A DNA stretch of 64,000 bases from Paralvinella palmiformis (lineage: Eukaryota; Annelida; Polychaeta; Terebellida; Alvinellidae). Positions 23,890 to 40,208 of the stretch are shown here, one piece after another. The notes below the pieces were generated by a model. It was not told where the DNA came from and ran no database searches. It saw nothing but the letters and a program-made list of their open reading frames with translations. The stretch spans positions 100,001-164,000 of the forward strand of contig JAODUP010000854.1 in the NCBI GenBank assembly GCA_025642065.1. The letters run 5' to 3'. Within the stretch, counting starts at the first letter, position 1, and the number at the start of each line of letters is the position of its first letter. A program made the position numbers and the translations under genes.

Positions 23890-24056
23890 CGAGTTCGGCT
23901 TACTTAGCCTCGACACTCGGTCGGATCTGGGACACATGGCCGAGGGATGTCCCAGAAAGGAAAGACATCCCACAAACACGGGTAGGAGCTCGATTCGAAC
24001 TCACAACCCGGAGGTTGACAGCGCAGCGCTCTAACCACTGCACTATGGGGGTACCA
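23890..24056 (-). mobile_element. SINE-B copy, tRNA-derived
   Basis: On the minus strand the head starts near 24056 with 'atagtgcagtggttagagc' (A-box) and 'gagttcgaatcgagc' (B-box). The body carries 'gtgtttgtgggatgtctt' and ends near 'ccctcggccatgtgtccc'. The body is unlike SINE-A. A related copy lies at 33490-33690 and a head-only relative at 28125-28205. Confidence 0.7.
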
Positions 24057-24575
24057 TTGTTTTTATCTAACGTAATGTAATTATTTAATTCTTTACACAT
24101 CTATTTAGTCCACGTGGTTTTTTTATTTACATTTTTATCCCAACGTACATCGACTGTCATCTGTTAACAAAATAATATTTCAAAAGACTCATTTTAATAA
24201 CTAGATAACTCATATCATCATGTCAAAGGCCGTTAGTATTATTCATTCATAGTTCTCAACCTTAGCCATATTCTTCCACAGACGTTTGTTTCTTCAAATC
24301 AAGCAATAATACTGCCATAAGCGGTGCATGTTTGTTATATTTGCATGAGTTTTCTCCCTGTGCGACACGGGGAACGTTTTTAGCCATTTAAAGGGACAAC
24401 ACCATGGCAAAGGTATTTTAAAGATCAGCTCCAGCTAAGACTGAATACATCACAATTGTGTTGACTGTGCTTTAAGTTTGATGATGATGACACTCATCAG
24501 TTTTGCTTTAAATATATTAATCTTAGTGAAATTCAACAGCAACATTGCATTAACAGCCAGTCCAAAATATATTAC

Positions 24576-24620
<45 letters not shown>

Positions 24621-25166
24621 ACTGCACAGATTCCTCCAAAAGGGCCTACAGTATCAAATATAAGATCCTCCGAGATGGGCCACATTTTGAGGAGTTTACC
24701 TATAGAGGTCATATATCTAGATTCCACGAAGGACGGTACCTGCAGCCGAGGAATGAACCCTTTATTATGATTTATGCTGATGTATTCTATACACAGCCAT
24801 CAATAATGCATAACAGTCATTAGTGACACATTCACCATGTGCGCTCCATGACATAGACAGTGTGTCATGTGGCACGCAGACATGACAACTGTAGCGAATG
24901 TATAAAATGGCAAACATGGTAACTGACAGCTGTGACAAAGTGTAGCTGTGTGAAATGACAATTTTGGCTGGTGTTGAGAATACTTCAGAGTTCGGTCACT
25001 TTATTAATTGATTGTTGGTAATGGTTATTTGGTTTTAGATGGAAATGTTGAAAATTGTTAATTTAAATGATTTAGCAAGAACAAATACATAACAAATGCT
25101 AGATATTACTTCTTGAGAATCTATGAGAAATGCAACTTGGGTTTATGGAAGTGGATTTTATTTACA

Positions 25167-25202
<36 letters not shown>

Positions 25203-26479
25203 TCTTCCAGTCTGAAGAAATATTAGTCTATAGCACAAAGTGTTAAAATTGTATGACAAAAATCACTGCATCAGCATATAAAAATGTGATCCTGAACACA
25301 ATATAAGTCATTCCGGGATGACATATGTCAAAATTAATGGGTTCTTACTGGGCTGGAGGACCTAATGATGTTATGGTGTATTATGAGCTGTGGCTTTATG
25401 CTGTGAAGTATGTGGTTACTGGTTATAAATAAACTCAGTACATTGGCGTGTGTGTGTGTCGTGCGTGCGTGTGTGTGTATATGGCGCACATTACTTTTTC
25501 TTATGTCTGTGATCATCTGGAATAATGTTTGTGGGTAAAGAAATTTGAACAAATTACAGTGTAAACTAAGGCAGTTGGCTGATACACTGCAAGGATGCAT
25601 GATGACGGAACACAAATTTAATATTAGAAAATCGAACCAGTGACGTTATGACACTCCAAACCTCTTCAATCTGCAGGTAATCACCAACAGTTTGGTATTA
25701 GGCAATACATAACTGCCATACATTATAAAATAGTAATGGTTAATTTAATTTACCTTCAAAATTAAAAGAATTGTTCACCATGTGACAATATTCATGTGGC
25801 AAATGTATTATAGGAAACGTATTCAGAGGCTTAGAGTCGAATGATGAGAGTTTGGCAGGCTCCAGAACTGAAAATAACTGCTAACTTGTAAACATTAAAA
25901 AAAATACTACAACACTTACAATAGCAAACACATACTTGTACTAAAGTAATATAGGATTTTACCGGTTCTGTCTCTCCCAAATTTGGACATACTGGATCAA
26001 CTTTAATCAAATACCGTATCAAATAATACAATTCATGGCTGTTGACATTAATAGACACCAATAAAAACAAAACATTCTCAGATGTATTAATCAAAGGGAA
26101 TACATGATAAGTTTGATTGTGTGGATGAGATGTGGTCTGGCTTCAAGTTAATTGATATTAGTTTCTAACTTTGGCATAGACTTTAATCTGCCTTTCAAAC
26201 TTTAAATAATATAATTAATATATTTAATTAGCGAAAATAATATATTGCGATAGGCAATATTCTTTGAGTTAAAAAGAAAATCAGTCAAAAGGTTAAAATT
26301 AGTTTTAAAAAAAATTGAATATCTGATAAATGATGATATTTCATTATCACTGGTTCATCATTTAAGTTTGAATAGCCATACTTTATGTAAGAAATGTTAT
26401 CATAGGAGGGGGGGGAGCGGCGGAATATTCTTTAAGACAAATAGCATGACTACTCTAATTCTATGTAATAGTGATCTCA
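24057..26479. other. AT-rich gene-less stretch with (AT)n tracts
   Basis: (AT)n tracts lie at about 24579-24618 and 25170-25198, and GT units at about 25446-25475. A possible degenerate tRNA-like head lies near 25632-25680 on the minus strand. No gene was found. Confidence 0.55.
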
Positions 26480-26767
26480 ATATATTTCAGTATTTCATAC
26501 TACATTTATTTCCCAGTGTGTCCATAATGCAGTATGTCAATATCCTTATAACCCAGTGCCACAGTGTCACAAGTTCTTGATAGGTCAATGTTTGACCAGC
26601 ATCCTAGTGTCCCAGTCTGCAAATGTCCCAGTACTATGGTATTTACGAGCGTCTCTGAGCGCTCTGATACAACGATATCCTGAATTTCCAGTCTATAAAT
26701 GTCTTGCTATACCCCATGCCTGCTGCTGCATCCCAAGATCCCATTACTGAGAGATGCCAAAGTTTTA

Positions 26768-26805
<38 letters not shown>

Positions 26806-27230
26806 TAGCGTTCCAATGTCTTTATTTAATAGTCTCAAAGTGTTATGATATAATATGTGTGATATGTGATATTTATATAGCGCCCTATTCAGCTAGAAAC
26901 TGCTCTATGGTGCTTTACAATATTATTTACAATAGTGATATGCCAGTGAATCTGAGTTTCCTCATCCGAGACTGTGCTGATATGACTCACATCCAAGTTA
27001 TGATACATGAATTATATTTTTAAGTGTCCCAATAAGTCTGTTTCACAATGTTTCCATGTCTCAGAGTTCTACTGCGACAGCATCATGTCTGTATACAAAG
27101 ATGACAGTGTCTCCAGTGTCTCGATATTCTAGTTCCAACTGTGCCTTTTGATGTCCCAGTGTCCCAATGTGCCAGTGTCCCCGGTATCCAGATATACCAG
27201 CGCCGCAGTGACCAGAACATAATTTAGATC
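26480..27230. repeat. Degenerate 'cccagtgtcc' array
   Basis: Words such as 'cccagtgtcc', 'ccaatgtgccagtg' and 'cagtctgcaaatgtcccag' recur over about 700 bp at irregular 10-35 bp spacing. It is interrupted by (AT)n at about 26770-26804 and by a LINE-like 3' end at 26862-26935. Frames here follow the array. Confidence 0.55.
26862..26935 (-). mobile_element. LINE/SINE 3' tail element
   Basis: On the + strand 'tttatatagcgccctattcag' minus its last base, followed by 'ggtgctttacaatattattt', matches the 3' UTR of the LINE fragment at about 12685-12735 in the same orientation. Only the tail is preserved. Confidence 0.55.
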
Positions 27231-27299
27231 ATTAGCCGAGAGAACCAATATTGATCCATGTTGAAGTAATGTTAACAAGACAGCTCGTCACTTATGCTG

Positions 27300-27790
27300 C
27301 TGAAGTTACACCAATACTAAATGGTCCATAGTACAGTGGTACTAACAGAGCCTGGGTACAATTGGACTAATAGGGCTATAATCAAACAATATTGATGTCA
27401 CATTGCCGATACTAATGGAAATATTGGTGCAGTGATACTGGTATAGAGGGGGGGGGGGGTTCGGATGAAACTGTGGTATAATCGGAGTCAAAGCCTGCTG
27501 CGTCATTGATCCACAAGAAAGTGGCTGTTAAAGTGTGTCCGGCTTCGTACAGCAACACTAATACAGGCAGAGGGCAAACACCCAATGGAACCATAGTATG
27601 ATGATACTAATGAGGTCATAGTGTAGTAAATTTATAATATAGTAGTATTAGTGGAACCACAGAGTAATAATTGGTCCGACAGATGTATAGTATAATAATA
27701 CTAATAATACTAATGGATATAAAATATAGTAATACCCATAGAATAATAATACAGTAATACTAACTAGGTCAGAGTAGAAGACGGGAAGTT
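27300..27790. repeat. Degenerate 'tagtaatactaatgg' array
   Basis: Variants of 'atagtaatactaatggaacc' recur about every 25-40 bp, with a G11 run at about 27448-27458 and one unrelated insert near 27470-27580. Confidence 0.55.
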
Positions 27791-27939
27791 ATATTAAAGA
27801 TTATGTTGAATCAACAATAAATTGATACCATTGAAGGTGATAGTGCCACAACATTGTTATACATGGTCCATTGTTAAATGTGGATTAGAAGTAGAGTGGA
27901 TCCAATCGGTTCATAGTGTAGAGATACTGTTACACCTAT

Positions 27940-28090
27940 TGTACAGTGAGTGAGTGAGTATGTGAGTGACTGGTAGGTGAGTGTGTGCGTCTGTGTGAGT
28001 GATTGGGTAGGTGTCTGAGTGAGTGAGTGAGTGACTCGGTTGGCGAGTATCCGTTTGATTAGGTGTGTGAGTAAATTAGTGAATGATTGA
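27940..28090. repeat. (GAGT)n-like interrupted repeat
   Basis: GTGA/GAGT units with many substitutions; low-complexity frames on the minus strand come from it. Confidence 0.75.
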
Positions 28091-28124
28091 GAGCTGCTTG
28101 GTTGTTCGTTTAAGCTTGGCATTT

Positions 28125-28205
28125 CCCTCGGCATTTCAGAGGTTACCCTGGGATTGACGCCGTGAACTGGAGATTTGCAGTGCAGTGCTTTAACCACTGT
28201 GCTAT
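28125..28205 (-). mobile_element. SINE-B-like head
   Basis: On the minus strand 'agcacagtggttaaagcac' matches the SINE-B A-box region at 24.0 kb, and 'cctcggcatttc' on + recalls the SINE-B body end. The B box is badly decayed. Confidence 0.45.
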
Positions 28206-28274
28206 ACTCTACTACATGTAGCAGCAAGATTAACACCTTTACTATTACCGTCATTATTACTATTATTACTACGG

Positions 28275-28345
28275 ACTTCATTAGTTACAGTTGTAGAATG
28301 GTGTAGTAAAGACTTGAAGATCCAAGGTTCGAATCCACCAACTGT
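28275..28345 (+). mobile_element. tRNA-like SINE head
   Basis: On the + strand a B box 'aggttcgaatccacc' at about 28324 is preceded by 'agaatggtgtagtaaagac', an A-box relic. Confidence 0.4.
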
Positions 28346-28599
28346 TTATTGACCTTTGTTTTCCTGTTCACCGGGTGACAGACAACATTTAAATGTCGGG
28401 ACCGGTAGTTGGATAGCGACGAATGATTATGCATGAAAAACTAGCAGCCATAAATGGCAATCGCTCCCCAAAGAACTGGGGATGGCACTGGATTATACAA
28501 GTCCAGGTCGGACTTGGGAGAGGTGTGAAAACAAAACCTAAGCTTTAAAACGTATATGGAACAATATAGTGTCATTGGAGCAGTTTCCAACAATGCGAA

Positions 28600-28785
28600 T
28601 GTCACCGTTTTACACCCACGTTCGTGCACATAGCAAATTAAACAGACCGAGAGAGCTGGAAAGGTTATGAGGTGCGGCAAAACGAAGAAACAGCCTTCAT
28701 ACATCTATAGGTCAAGCCAGGATTTGAACCCGGGTACTGGATGTATGTGGCCAACTACCCTACCAGTTAAGGCACGGAGACGTCC
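28600..28785 (-). mobile_element. SINE-A, near full length
   Basis: On the + strand, in order: 'gttttacacccacgttcgtg', 'tatgaggtgcggcaaaacg', 'ccaggatttgaacccggg', 'ggccaactaccctaccagtt', 'aggcacggagacgtc'. Both polymerase III boxes are present on the minus strand. Confidence 0.85.
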
Positions 28786-30183
28786 CGCGCTTTGCCCGCG
28801 AAAAGTGCTCGCTAAAAAAAATTGGCAATAAATTAATTTGCGTTTTGGATCTATTGCCATCTCTACTGTGACCCCATTAGTCTAATGGGTGGATAGCACA
28901 AGAATAGCCGCCCGCTTGTGAAGGTGCTAATGGAACTGTTGCGTCGGAACACAGAAAAGTAGCGGAGAACGTCAACATTATGACATGCACCGGCCAGAGA
29001 AAAATACGGGCTTCCACATGAACGATTGTTTACATAAAACGTTTCTATGGCCACCAACAGATGAAAGGTTATATGGCGTGTCATAAAACATGGAAAAATT
29101 GTGATGTCATAGGAATCAAAATACCAAAACCTTAATGGGAATCATAGTAATAACAATAAACACGTAATAGAATACCTTCTTCTGCTGCAGCCATTAAAAA
29201 GCACTGTATGGACGGCGATAACGTGAAATATTAGATACTGAATGTTGAATTGTGGATATTTATTTTGGTCGGTGTTACAGCAGAAGGCCAGATGCCCATA
29301 TGCATGACATCTGCCGGGCATTTCATCTCCACTTTGTGCAGGCCTGGTTTAATGAACGTACACTCGCCAAATGGCTTAACTTCAGATACAGGTACTTAAC
29401 GGTAGCCCAGTAGTGGAGTGGCTGATCCAATTGAGAGAGCACCCAGGTTCAAATAGGACAACTCTATTGGATCCCCTCATAGTCCATTCATTGACCTGGT
29501 CAGGGGGCTCGTATGTCTTAGTGACCGAGAAAACGATGTCAGCAGTAACTTTCGCTTTTGTTAGGGACATCCAAGATGGACTGGTCAATAGGTAGAGACT
29601 AGACTTATATGGACTAAGGATGAGGTAACCCTAACAGAAACTAGAGGCATTGGGCCGCACAGTACACTCTAATAGACTACACTATCATGCATAAACAGCT
29701 ATTAAAGCGAACGAAAAGAAGAAGATATGGATGATTCATAGTTAGATGAGGAGACGCATCCTTTTAAATTATGTACCTGAATACGTGAGAATACAAAACA
29801 CCATATTCCCCTGTGAGTTGAAACTGACATCTCACTTTACAGATTGCAACATAAAATCAGATAACGCTGTTAGAGGCAGGCGAAGCAATGGAAAACTGGG
29901 ATGTAATGTTACACAGATTATAAACTTAACTTTGCTGAATAAATCGCACAAAATTCGATTCATATTATAAAGGGTTGTTTGTGACATGTATGGTTTACGT
30001 GGATGCATAGTTTGCCATGGACTTTGCATAGTAAACGATCGTAACTGGAAAGTCAAAGTACAACAAATCAGAATTGAAGTTTAAACCAAGCTTAGCTGGT
30101 TCAACAAATCCGGATGGCTTAAAATAATCTGAATCAAAGCTTTCCCACTTTAACATGAGCTAAAATAAGTTTTTCTGAAGAAA

Positions 30184-30221
<38 letters not shown>

Positions 30222-30462
30222 GGGGCACAAATTTATATATATTTACCTCGAATACACCTGAAAGATAGGCGAGGGGGGCGTAATTGTAATTATTGATTTA
30301 ATAATAATATACATGTTATAATAAAATGTACCATCCAACATAACCGAAGATTTGAGACACTCTACTATTGATAAAAAAATTGACCCAAATTTAATATTAA
30401 TGTTCTGTTTTGGCCATAGTTTCAGACTTTGGATTAAAAAAAAACAATTATTGACATTTTAT
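28786..30462. other. Gene-less stretch
   Basis: It includes a tRNA-like segment at about 29405-29470 on + ('gtagtggagtggctgatcc' and 'ccaggttcaaataggac') and (AT)n at about 30188-30218. Frames of 60-74 codons lack domains. Confidence 0.5.
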
Positions 30463-33489
<3,027 letters not shown>

Positions 33490-33690
33490 CATCTTGGACA
33501 TACGGCCGAGGGGCAACTCCTTGAGTGGGGGAGAAGTGAGTCTCAACCACTTCAACATAGAGGCTGTGCTGATCAAGCGACAGCCCGGGGAAACAAGCAA
33601 CATTGAGGAAACAAATCCAACAAACACAGGATTGGATCGAATTTGAATCCGCAACCTGGCATCCACTGGGCTATGAGGGTGCCCTAGTTT
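33490..33690 (-). mobile_element. SINE-B copy
   Basis: On the + strand 'ttggacatacggccgagg' corresponds to the SINE-B body end at 23.93 kb ('ggacacatggccgagggat'), followed by 'acaaacacaggattgg' and 'atcgaatttgaatccgc' (B box on minus). The central part carries extra sequence relative to the 24.0 kb copy. Confidence 0.6.
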
Positions 33691-33770
33691 GGGAATAGAT
33701 TAAATATTTTAAATATATTAAAGCACAAATGAATAGGATCTTTACCATCTATTCAAAGGAAAAATGTAAA

Positions 33771-33943
33771 CGTTGTTGTTTTACGGCCAGCTTTGTACAC
33801 AAGGTAGGCTAAATGGGCCGAGCGCCCTGCAAAGGTAATAAGGCGATGAAAGATGAAACACCCTTCGCAGATAGCCCTGCCAGGGTTTGAACCCAGATCC
33901 TTTACATATGTGGCCAGCCACGCTACCAATTAGAGTATGATAC
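33771..33943 (-). mobile_element. SINE-A, near full length
   Basis: On the + strand, in order: 'ttttacggccagctttgtac', 'ggctaaatgggccgagcg', 'gatgaaagatgaaacaccc', 'agggtttgaacccagatc', 'ggccagccacgctaccaatt'. It has a clean body and B box. Confidence 0.9.
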
Positions 33944-34097
33944 CTTTTCTAATACTTTTTGTCCATTAAACTTTTCCCTGTCACTTTCTTTCCAGAATTC
34001 GAAATACGAGAAGCGAGCCAGTGAAAGACACTCACTTTAGAATCTAGCATTCCACTTCCTGAGTCATCATGCCTGCAACAGCCCCTGTAATGGGATA

Positions 34098-34230
34098 ACG
34101 TTGCCGTTGTATGGGCAACGTTCGTGGCCATTGTGGACTAAATGGGTGAAGCTATCACCGAGCATAATGAGGCGAAGTGAAAGATGAAACACCCTAGACC
34201 CGGATTTCGGCCACGCAACCCACTAGACGA
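34098..34230 (-). mobile_element. SINE-A with deleted head
   Basis: On the + strand 'gaggcgaagtgaaagatg' and 'aaacaccct' are followed directly by a shortened head ending 'gatggagacgcc'. Near 34100-34120 the body end is replaced by a short inverted repeat (cgttgcc ... ggcaacg). Confidence 0.7.
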
Positions 34231-35416
34231 TGGAGACGCCTTGTATCCTGTCGAAATACTTGCTAATTATTTATGCTTCACTTGGACATAACCGATGGCT
34301 CTGTCCGGAACGTCATCACTGTCTAGATGCATCAATCACGTTAGCCGTTGACTCCGCCCACTACTTGGGCGCGGGTTAAATTCATGCCACGCACAAGCTA
34401 GCCAGTTTACGGTAATTGGCGGCGGTAATTGCCAGCGGCATGCAAGCATGATATTTGCTTTTATTTATAGATTAACAAAACTGAATAGAAATCTCTATAT
34501 AGTTATAGCGAAAGTTAACCCTTTCGTTCTGGCACCCAAATGCATAGTATTATCTGGATGCATTCCGCTTCCAGGGTCACATCTACTGTCGATAAACGCG
34601 TTATATGGGACGAGTCGATGTGTGCCGAGTTAGCCTACCCCCATTCTTTATACAAGAGTTAATGGGATCCCTAGTGTAAACTCTGTTATCAGTAGACAGC
34701 ATAATAAAGGAAAGACAGCCATGGTGCAGGAGACAAGCACGCAAAACTGCCACTTTCACATGTGAAAGAAAACCAAATTGCACTCGACGAATAAACCTAC
34801 CGTACAAAAGCCTGGAATGTGTACACTGTTTTCTCATGATAATCTGGTTGATGCGACCCTGGATGGAGACAACGTTATCAGTTGACTCCGTTATAGGGGA
34901 AGGAGGATGCTGGTTAGAGCTAACTGATGAACTTCTCCCACACACTTATAGTTCGCATGAGCTCATGTATGGATGTTTCATTCAAATAAATCGCACTATT
35001 CTTCTTGCGAGTATTAAACACGATTATTGGTTTTTTTAAAGCATAATAACCCAACTTGCTCATTCATTATACAATGATTATACAAAACCAATCATCAGCA
35101 CATGAAACGTTTGTTGATAATGACACCAACTGGTAGTTCACTTTCGGTACAATGTGTCAAACCAAAACTATAAAAAAACAACCTCGATTTATTTGATTTT
35201 AGAAACAATGTAACGCATTACTTTCCTTTTCAACTCTACAATACTTTCATAAACATTATATTTAATCCCGAATTTATAGTTTGTACACATGGTCTCATTG
35301 GCTGCATTAAACTGAAGTAAAACTGAACATAAGTGTGTACTGGTATCGTTTGTACCTGAAATGTTCTCATTATATGATTGCTTATATAGGTATAAATGTA
35401 AGTTGAAGTATGTTTA

Positions 35417-35419
<3 letters not shown>
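34231..35419. other. Gene-less stretch
   Basis: Nothing supportable. The frame at 34601-34945 (114 codons, minus) has no recognised domain. Confidence 0.5.

Positions 35420-35477
<58 letters not shown>
35420..35477. repeat. (AT)n microsatellite
   Basis: About 58 bp of pure AT directly 5' of a SINE-A copy. Confidence 0.95.
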
Positions 35478-35478
<1 letters not shown>

Positions 35479-35481
<3 letters not shown>

Positions 35482-35695
35482 CTCTGGTCTAGCGTATTTG
35501 TTGACCAAATCATACCACCCGTGTTCGAATCTCGGTAGTGTGTGACAAATACTAAGTTGTTTCAATCTGGACTGGCATTAATTCTGGAGTCGTTTCATCT
35601 TGGACTTCGCTTCATTACATTCGGAGGTCGCTCGGCCCATTTAGCCTACCATGTGCACCAAAGTGGCCGTAAAACAACAATCATCATCATCATCA
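35479..35695 (+). mobile_element. SINE-A, full length, with (ATC)n tail
   Basis: This copy is on the + strand: A-box-like 'tggtctagcgtatttgttg', B-box 'gtgttcgaatctcgg', a body with 'ggaggtcgctcggcccattt' and 'tggccgtaaaac', then an ATC-repeat tail and (AT)n. A stretch of about 35 bp near 35550-35585 is extra relative to other copies. Confidence 0.88.
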
Positions 35696-37300
35696 CATAT
35701 ATATATATATATATATATAAAAGACTCACACACATACACACAGGCAGAACCTGTTCTTCTGACAGACACAGTTTTCGGTTAGACAAATCTGCAGAGTCAT
35801 CTTGAACGAGTACTCATCTACTTCTAAGTCCTTGATATTTAGTACAGATTCCTATTTGCTGTAATTTGGTTTCTCCCCTTTTTAATAAGATTCACACCAC
35901 TCCTCTTTTTTTCCCCATTCACTTCATAATAAATTCTTTTATGGCATATTTCCCCAGGAAGATGACGGCGGAATGAAACAGAGTAACAAAGAAGCCATGG
36001 GAAGCGATATCCTTTGCCTTTTGTGATACAAAGCAATAAAACGACACGAAATGTTTTTCAAGCCTCCGATCCGGCAAATAGGCCGGCCACTGGCTCTTTA
36101 AATCAGACGAACTGTTGTATTCAGTAGCAGAAAGATGTGAAAAGAAAAACAAGACCCATTCAATTAATTAAAATAAGATTTTAAAACAAGATGTTTAACA
36201 TATTTCTTATGAACATCGCTTGATGTAGAATCAACGACAGAACCTGGTCACGGAGCGCAACAAAATCCTGGTAGCGTGGTGTCAAAGGCATAATATCAAA
36301 ATATATACTAGAAATGCTTGACCGTATGCTATAACATTATAATAACACAGATGTAATAAAAACGTGGATGAAGTTATCCCGGTGATTTACCAATCAGATT
36401 TGGAAGCTACTTAATTGATGCTCTACACGGAGTCCACATGGGAGCGGAGACCCAGTACGATTCTTTCGTTCATAGGCGATTCATCAAGATAGACGAACCT
36501 CATTTCAGTGACAATATGGCAATGATGACACCGGGATTGTGGACAAATTAACAAGCGGGATTATCTGCATCGGGTGTTTTGAATGATGGTCTGCGTAATT
36601 TGTTGATGAAGTGCCGCAAAGCAGAGATGTCGAAGCGTTCGGGTTTTTCCATCGTCGAGTTTCGTCGTGTACCTCGCGGTCGGATGACTTACCTTAGATT
36701 TGGCAAATAAAACGGTACACGATTATTACGAAAGGTGAACGACGGTGACGACGAACCGATCCGTGACTACCACAAACGACAAACATTCAACAACGTTCAT
36801 TGCGCTCTGGCAAATCGAGCGGGGGGTCGTCGTGGGAGAAATTACCTTTCAGTTGTGCCCCATTATTTAGAGTCTAGCACGTAGCCGTTACGATCACTAG
36901 TCTAACATGCACTACTCAATCCAGACGTAGTGGCGACAATGCATGTATAAACCAGATGTTGCTATGGAAACGACGTAACCACAATCTACAAAAGAAAAAT
37001 AAATGAAACCACAACAAACGCCTTAATATTGATAACTGCAACCGATCAGATTTTCAACCCTTCCAGGATCGAACATAACTTTGTCTACAAAATAATACAC
37101 ACACCATCTCTACTGAGAAAAGAACGGATATCGTCTCACTACGATGTGAATATAATGAACAGAAACACACATGGACACATGCACCAAGTGAAAGGAATAA
37201 TTGAATTTTGAAGAAATCAATAAAATAACTATCAGCAAAATATGATAAACTAAAATTTTATAGAAACCTATATTATTTGGTGTGTTTTTGTGTCTCCGTG
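35696..37300. other. Gene-less stretch, CpG-rich near 36.6-36.9 kb
   Basis: About 36620-36840 is notably CpG-dense (tcg/gcg words) without any supportable frame. It marks the right edge of the CpG-rich half of the window. Confidence 0.45.
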
Positions 37301-37570
37301 TGTACGTACGTGCGTGTGTATGTACGTACCTGTGTGTGTGTGTGTATGTGTGTGTACGTGTGTGTGCGTATAGGGTGCTGTGATATATCACAGAGAAGAA
37401 ATCAAAAGGAAGAAAATGGCAATAAATATACAAGGATATGACAAAGATTCAACGAACAAAACTTGATAGAAATTTCTTCCTTTACAGAATAAAATCTTTT
37501 TTTGGAGAACAATCTGACAAAGTTTGCTCTCTCCTCAAAGAGTTCAAAATTATATTTTTTGTCAGTGATA

Positions 37571-37609
<39 letters not shown>

Positions 37610-40157
37610 TGCTACAAAAACACTACTGCTTTTTTTAAATCAGTGTAACAAACAATCACACAAAACTACCACTGCCATATGTTGCAAAATAAATTAAATG
37701 TATATACTTGAAATCATTTACATAAATTGCAATTATCTCCAGCATGAAGAATTTTAATACAATTGTGATCTATTATAAAAGTCAAGGTCGGATGAAAATC
37801 TTAAATTTTGTTCAGGACTGCCCGGGTCTTATCAATGCTTTAGAAATAGCCTACAATGATGCCAAATTTCCTAATGAATTGTTTTCCAATCACATTTTCT
37901 CCTCAACAAAATTCATATTTTTACATCTAACCTCGACTAATATTCTACTATATAACATGGAATCATATTTGACTCACTAACACCCCTAAATCATTTTCAT
38001 ACATTACTATTAAATCATGCTACATCAAGGAAATAATGGGTTTTGTTTAGATTTAAAAAAATTAAAATATGCTATATCAATGTATTGAGTCAAACATAGC
38101 ACCAGTTATGATATTGTTATAAACTAAATACTGCTACTAGCTGTGACATGACATGGAAGTAACAGTTGCATAGTAGCTAAGTGTTCTTCAAAAACAAAAT
38201 TTTCTTAATACACCATAACTATGTTTACCACCAAATCAGAAAGAAAACAGTCTGAGTGTATCACCAAAATAAAGTATAATCACTGAGTTAACAAATTATT
38301 TAAAAACCCTAATTCAAAATGTGAACTGAAATTAAATATTAAATTGATTTCCTTACATTTCATATTGTATTCTAATATTGCAGGCGTATTAATACCCGAA
38401 AATTATATAATTGTGTGTGTGCTCATGTATGTGTATGTGTACGTGAATGTATATACATATATATGTATGCCAATACAGACATTAATTGGTATAAAGGGTG
38501 CTAAGGAAGTGATACACTTAATCGGCATAGAATCACATTTACTACACCAAATAATATGAAACATAATTTATTACAGGTTTGGTTTAAAACCTTAAGGAAT
38601 TTTATGTTATCTCAGTTAACAACACAAGGGATTTGTTACAGAATCTATACTACCATCTCTTGCCTGAACAAACAGGAATAAAACCTTTCGATTGAAAGAT
38701 AACCTATATAAATTGATGACATTTTCATGCAATTTAATCATTTTACAAACACTGAAGTACCTGGACAAAATGTCACAGAAGTTATTATTCAATTTCATAC
38801 AACTTAATCCTTTATTTTTAATAAATTTTAGTGGAAAATACAAGAGAAATATTCATTAGTCATTTATTTTCTATAAGTAGCTGTCCATTCTAGTTTGGAG
38901 ATTACCATGTAAACTTGGAAAATTGCAGTCATTGCACACTAGTCATAACTACCTACACACATCTACATCTGGTAATACACAGCAGTTACAACTACCAATA
39001 TACAGGTACACCAGGTGAGCACAGGTATATAGGGTTTCCTCTGGATTATTTGTTTTTATGTCCTGTATTAATTATTTTTAACCACTTCAATTATAGCATG
39101 TTAAACAAACCTTTGTGTGTTAAAACAGAAATATAGATCATTATTTTAAATTATTAAAATCGCAAATAGTTAATATGGTGATAGACAGTGGAAACCCCGG
39201 ATAAACCAGAAGATCTGTAGCAATCAGTTATTCTTAAACAGGTAATATTCAGGAACTTATGATACTGCCGATTACATCATATTACATTAACACAGAAACT
39301 TACCTGGGAATTGCAACTCCTGATATGTAAAGCACACATCTTAAACTAGAGGATTTATTTATAAGGTATCAATGTCTTGGGGGTTTATGGGGATGATCAT
39401 TTACTAGTAAACAAATGACACAACACAATGGATAGCTAGTTCAGGTAGGGTGGTCTTACCATGAATAAACAAACAACTGGCATAAAATAGTTGGTATTGA
39501 GGGAAAGGATAGATCAGCTGGTCTATATGGGGCTGTTTTATAAAGGCTATGGTCAAAATGTGCTTGCATTTCATTTTATAATTTTGAAAAATCTCTGATG
39601 TTGTTTCATGGTATTATTATTAAGTTTGTATTACATATTGTAAATCAAAATTCATCAAAACAATTTTATGAGGTAAAATACAAAACTTGTATAAAACAAT
39701 AGTTTAATGGGGAATTAACACACAGACAAGCAGAAGTTTCAGGATGGGCTTATTATATGCAAGTAAACAACTATCACTAAACTATTGTTATTATTATCTA
39801 TATAGGACATGGATTAATCAGTAAGATTACAAGTAAACTAAAATCTTAAATGGTACAATCTAGGCAGTGATATTTAGACACCTATTTTTGTCAGTTATCA
39901 AAAATCAAATGTTGTATAAAGATGCCTTATTATACAGAGCCAGACCAGCTGTTCTGAAATGATGCCTCAATATGTGTGTGTATGTATGTATGCCTGTGTG
40001 TTTGGAAACATTAAAAGAAATTCTTGAATAAATACACAAAAGGTGGGCATATATACTAAAAGAAATAGTGCTTTAGTTGAAGGAATATTCATTAAAGTGG
40101 GTCTTAGGTTTTTATTTGTTTGTTGTTGCTTTCTTGCGTGTGTGTGTCGGCACACAA

Positions 40158-40208
<51 letters not shown>

